DNA of 64,000 nt from Desulfomonile tiedjei (GTDB lineage Bacteria > Desulfobacterota > Desulfomonilia > Desulfomonilales > Desulfomonilaceae): contig JACRDF010000031.1 of NCBI GenBank assembly GCA_016212925.1, forward strand, positions 1-64,000, read 5' to 3'. Positions 61,669-64,000 of the stretch are shown in pieces. Every line of letters begins with the position of its first letter. The first letter of the stretch is position 1. The notes beneath the pieces are model-generated. The model had not been told where the DNA came from and searched no databases. It saw only the letters and a program-made list of their open reading frames with translations. A program made the position numbers and the translations under genes.

Positions 61669-62277
61669 TCATTTCGCCGGGGCCGCAGGTTTCTTAGCAG
61701 GGGGGGCGGGCGCAGGAGCCGGCTTCTTTGGAGCAGCGGGGGCAGGGGCTTTGGAAGTGCCGGCCTCTGCGTCGTATCGCTTGGCGACTTCGTCTGTGAT
61801 GTCCAACGCATCATCTGCCGCAAGCAGTGCTCCCGAATCGAAAACCAAGGTAAGGTGCTTTTCCGTCCGGATCGCGGATATTATTTTCGCTATGTCTCGC
61901 CGGAAGGAATCCTGTGCTTCGCGCTGGTCGTTTTGCAGAGCGTTCTGGGCTTCTTTTTCGCCCAGCTTCAGCTCCATTTCCTTGATCCCCAATTCCTTGA
62001 TCAGCTGATTCCTGGTGTCTTCCTTGAGCATGGGGCCCTGTTTCTGGATCTTTTCCTGGATCGCATCGAGTTCTTTTTTCTTATTCTCCAACTCTGTCCG
62101 CTTCTGGATTACTTTGTCCTGGAACTTCTTTTGTTGGTCCTGCGCTTTTTTGGACGCATTCGCAAATTTGGCAAAGTCAACGAAGGCCATCTTGCCCTCC
62201 TGCGCGACGCAGACGCCGGAAAAAACGAATGCAGCGCAAACAATGGCCCAAAGGGCTATCAAGATACTTTTCTTCAT
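61669..62277 (-). CDS. OmpH/Skp-family periplasmic chaperone
   Basis: Start ATG at 62277 (AGGAG seven bases upstream). The 202-residue product has a signal peptide (MKKSILIALWAIVCAAFVFS, cleaved near CVA-QEG), then the Skp tentacle coiled coil (KKAQDQQKKFQDKVIQKRTE onward) and the AIRTEKHLTLVFDSGALL core. A Pro/Ala/Lys-rich tail of about 35 residues is an addition absent from E. coli Skp. It holds unfolded outer-membrane proteins for BamA, encoded just upstream. Gene order bamA-skp-lpxD is conserved. Confidence 0.92.
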   Translation of the reverse strand: MKKSILIALWAIVCAAFVFSGVCVAQEGKMAFVDFAKFANASKKAQDQQKKFQDKVIQKRTELENKKKELDAIQEKIQKQGPMLKEDTRNQLIKELGIKEMELKLGEKEAQNALQNDQREAQDSFRRDIAKIISAIRTEKHLTLVFDSGALLAADDALDITDEVAKRYDAEAGTSKAPAPAAPKKPAPAPAPPAKKPAAPAK

Positions 62278-62490
62278 CAAACCACTCCTTTGTTCTTTGT
62301 TAAGTTCTTAGGCCGCAACTCCTCCCGAAATGAAGATAGCGGCCCTGCGTTACATGGAATCCATACTGTTCCGGATCGGACACCTACCTGATGCAACAGA
62401 GATCCGGATGTCGTCGGTCTAGTGTTTCGCCTGCCCGGAGCCGGTGCAATCCCAGGGGAAAGCCCGATTACTCCCGGAAAATGTGTAATA

Positions 62491-64000
62491 TCAAAAGAGC
62501 TGGCCCATTGAAAAGGCCACGGCACCCGGCGTCTCGCCCTTTTCCGGGCTAACTTTCCAGCCATATTCTATGCGGAGAGGCCCCATTGGGGAAACCCAGC
62601 GAATCCCTACACCGGCCCCGGCCTTGGCGGTCGTCAAGAAGGGGCTTTCGGAGGCGTTCCAGGCATTTCCCACGTCAAAGAAAACCACTCCATTCAGCTT
62701 GAGTTGATCCACAAGGGGGAAAAGGCATTCCAAGTTGGTGTACAGCGATCTGTCGCCTCCTATTATATTGCCGTATCGATCGCGCGGTCCTATTTGGCCG
62801 AACTGGTAGCCTCGAACACTGCCTATTCCACCGAGCAGAAGTCGGCGGTCAAACGGGATGGGGTCGGGCCCGACTTCGTGTAGCAGCGAGCCGCTGGTGT
62901 GCACTTTGACGATAGCCCGCCAGAATAACGGGTAATAATAGCTCATATCCGCCATGTGACTGGCAAAAGCCAAGTCACCACCAAACCCTGAAAATCGGCT
63001 CGCAAACGAAACCTTACTTCCTCCGCTGGGAATCATGGGATGGTTGCGGGTATCTCTGCCCACGCTAAGAGAGACCGCGTTGTCGGATACATTCGTGAAC
63101 TTCTGGGCCACCGTTCCATACTGCTTGTAGTACTCCACTATGGATCGGGCGAATCCTTGTTCGAATCCGGTAAGTTTGCTCGAATCGCGGGAGAAGCCGG
63201 TAGACATGGTCCAAAAGCCGTACAACGGATGCCCAAGATGAACGCTGAATCCTTCACTGTCTCGGTAATAGTTGGATTCCTTCATCATTGACTTATATCC
63301 CCGGACCGTGCCGCTAAGAGACAGATCAAAGATCCACGGGTAAGTGACCGATCCCTCATAGGAGTTCCTTCTGCCGGAGAGATTTGCCTTGGCATTGGCC
63401 ATGATCCCTAATCCGAAGAGGTTCTTCTCCTGAAGGTTGACGTTACCCATCGCGCCGTCCTGCGAGGAATAGCCCAGGCCTGCCGACAAGGAGCCGGTCT
63501 TCTTTTCCAGGACCTCGACCGTCACATTCATGAGGTCGGGCCGGGAACCGGGGGATGTCTTGAGTCTCACCGCTTCGAAGAAATCCGTACCTTCAAGCCT
63601 GCTCTTGGTCGCATCAAACCTGTCAGCGCTATAGAGATCTCCTTCGCTAATGGCAAGGGACCTTCGAATAATCTTGTCTCGTGTTCGTTCATTGCCGGCT
63701 ACGTCCACCTTCTCGATGGTAACGCGCTCCCCTTTGGTTATATGGTAAACCAGGTCTACAAATTCATGCTTCTCATTTATCTTTTGCCGAGGCTCGATGT
63801 CCACGTATGCGTAGCCTAAGTTATTGTAAATCTTGGTGAGCGCCTTGATGTCATCACCCACAAGAGACCGACGGAACCAAGTTTTGGGCTTGACCTGCAA
63901 TACCGGGATAAATTTCTCCGCAGGTTCGACCAGGTCGCCATCAACTTTAACCGTTCGCACCTGGTACCTGTTCCCCTCACGGATCGGATACGTCACGGTA
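62491..64000 (-). CDS. bamA: Outer membrane protein assembly factor BamA, C-terminal part (cut by window edge)
   Basis: About 500 residues are in the window. They begin in a POTRA domain (YPIREGNRYQVRTVKVDGDL), include the last POTRA (ERVTIEKVDVAGNERTRDKI) and the whole 16-strand barrel, with the LLGGIGSVRGYQFGQIGP motif (VRGF in E. coli) and a terminal Phe after MGQLF. The 5' end, with earlier POTRA domains, lies past the right edge. It inserts beta-barrel proteins in the outer membrane. The 213-base spacer before ompH shows no terminator. Confidence 0.95.
   Translation of the reverse strand, partial: TVTYPIREGNRYQVRTVKVDGDLVEPAEKFIPVLQVKPKTWFRRSLVGDDIKALTKIYNNLGYAYVDIEPRQKINEKHEFVDLVYHITKGERVTIEKVDVAGNERTRDKIIRRSLAISEGDLYSADRFDATKSRLEGTDFFEAVRLKTSPGSRPDLMNVTVEVLEKKTGSLSAGLGYSSQDGAMGNVNLQEKNLFGLGIMANAKANLSGRRNSYEGSVTYPWIFDLSLSGTVRGYKSMMKESNYYRDSEGFSVHLGHPLYGFWTMSTGFSRDSSKLTGFEQGFARSIVEYYKQYGTVAQKFTNVSDNAVSLSVGRDTRNHPMIPSGGSKVSFASRFSGFGGDLAFASHMADMSYYYPLFWRAIVKVHTSGSLLHEVGPDPIPFDRRLLLGGIGSVRGYQFGQIGPRDRYGNIIGGDRSLYTNLECLFPLVDQLKLNGVVFFDVGNAWNASESPFLTTAKAGAGVGIRWVSPMGPLRIEYGWKVSPEKGETPGAVAFSMGQLF

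Overview
The window looks like chromosomal DNA of a Gram-negative, probably anaerobic bacterium of the Desulfobacterota (former Deltaproteobacteria). The Gram-negative assignment rests on a lipid A/outer-membrane block at the right end (BamA, OmpH/Skp, LpxD, LpxA, LpxI, MsbA, LpxK, heptosyltransferase), OmpA-type anchors, lipoproteins and an RND pump. The lineage is inferred from general family content (CooT-type nickel protein, EF-G-like GTPase, LpxI in place of LpxH, many GC-rich intergenic repeats) and not from a marker tree. Protein-coding density is ordinary, with several 300-900 base gaps rich in inverted repeats.

Layout. 1-1200: the first 15 codons of an IS110-family transposase run off the left edge; two small genes and a candidate small RNA with its own promoter and terminator follow. 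1214-2790: an SRAP (YedK/HMCES) protein and an orphan response regulator. 2979-11163: a seven-gene minus-strand operon that joins a taurine/nitrate-type ABC transporter to two solute-binding-protein/OmpA fusions, a VWA-domain lipoprotein and a coiled-coil membrane protein; this is the most unusual transport system here. 11483-27060: tRNA-Gly, MOSC protein, EF-G-like GTPase, a Cys-containing short peptide of RiPP-precursor appearance, an archaeal-looking HAD protein, PfkB kinase, SGNH-fold membrane protein, GT39-like glycosyltransferase, HNH nuclease, CooT, UbiB-like kinase, and a Ser/Thr kinase fused to a cyclic-nucleotide-binding domain. 27396-32999: coiled-coil lipoprotein and an RND efflux pair without an outer-membrane channel gene.

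33146-36520 is an accessory-looking segment of lower GC: an antitoxin-like gene followed by a truncated toxin, then a two-gene operon of a class III nucleotidyl-cyclase-like protein and a large P-loop NTPase. This pair is the best candidate for an undescribed signalling or defence system. 37086-54933 holds mainly metabolic and hypothetical genes, including two unusual fusions (enoyl-reductase-like plus hot-dog domain; membrane region plus rhodanese plus isoprenylcysteine-methyltransferase-like domain), a DHH phosphoesterase, a D-2-hydroxyacid dehydrogenase, a TauE/SafE permease, a BNR-repeat protein and AlaS.

55046-64000 is a tightly packed minus-strand operon for outer-membrane biogenesis (bamA-ompH-lpxD-lpxA-lpxI-msbA-lpxK-heptosyltransferase) with stop/start overlaps at most junctions; fabZ and lpxB are not in it. 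Start sites were chosen by Shine-Dalgarno position and stop/start overlaps, and in many genes they differ from the longest open frame. No rRNA genes or CRISPR arrays were seen.
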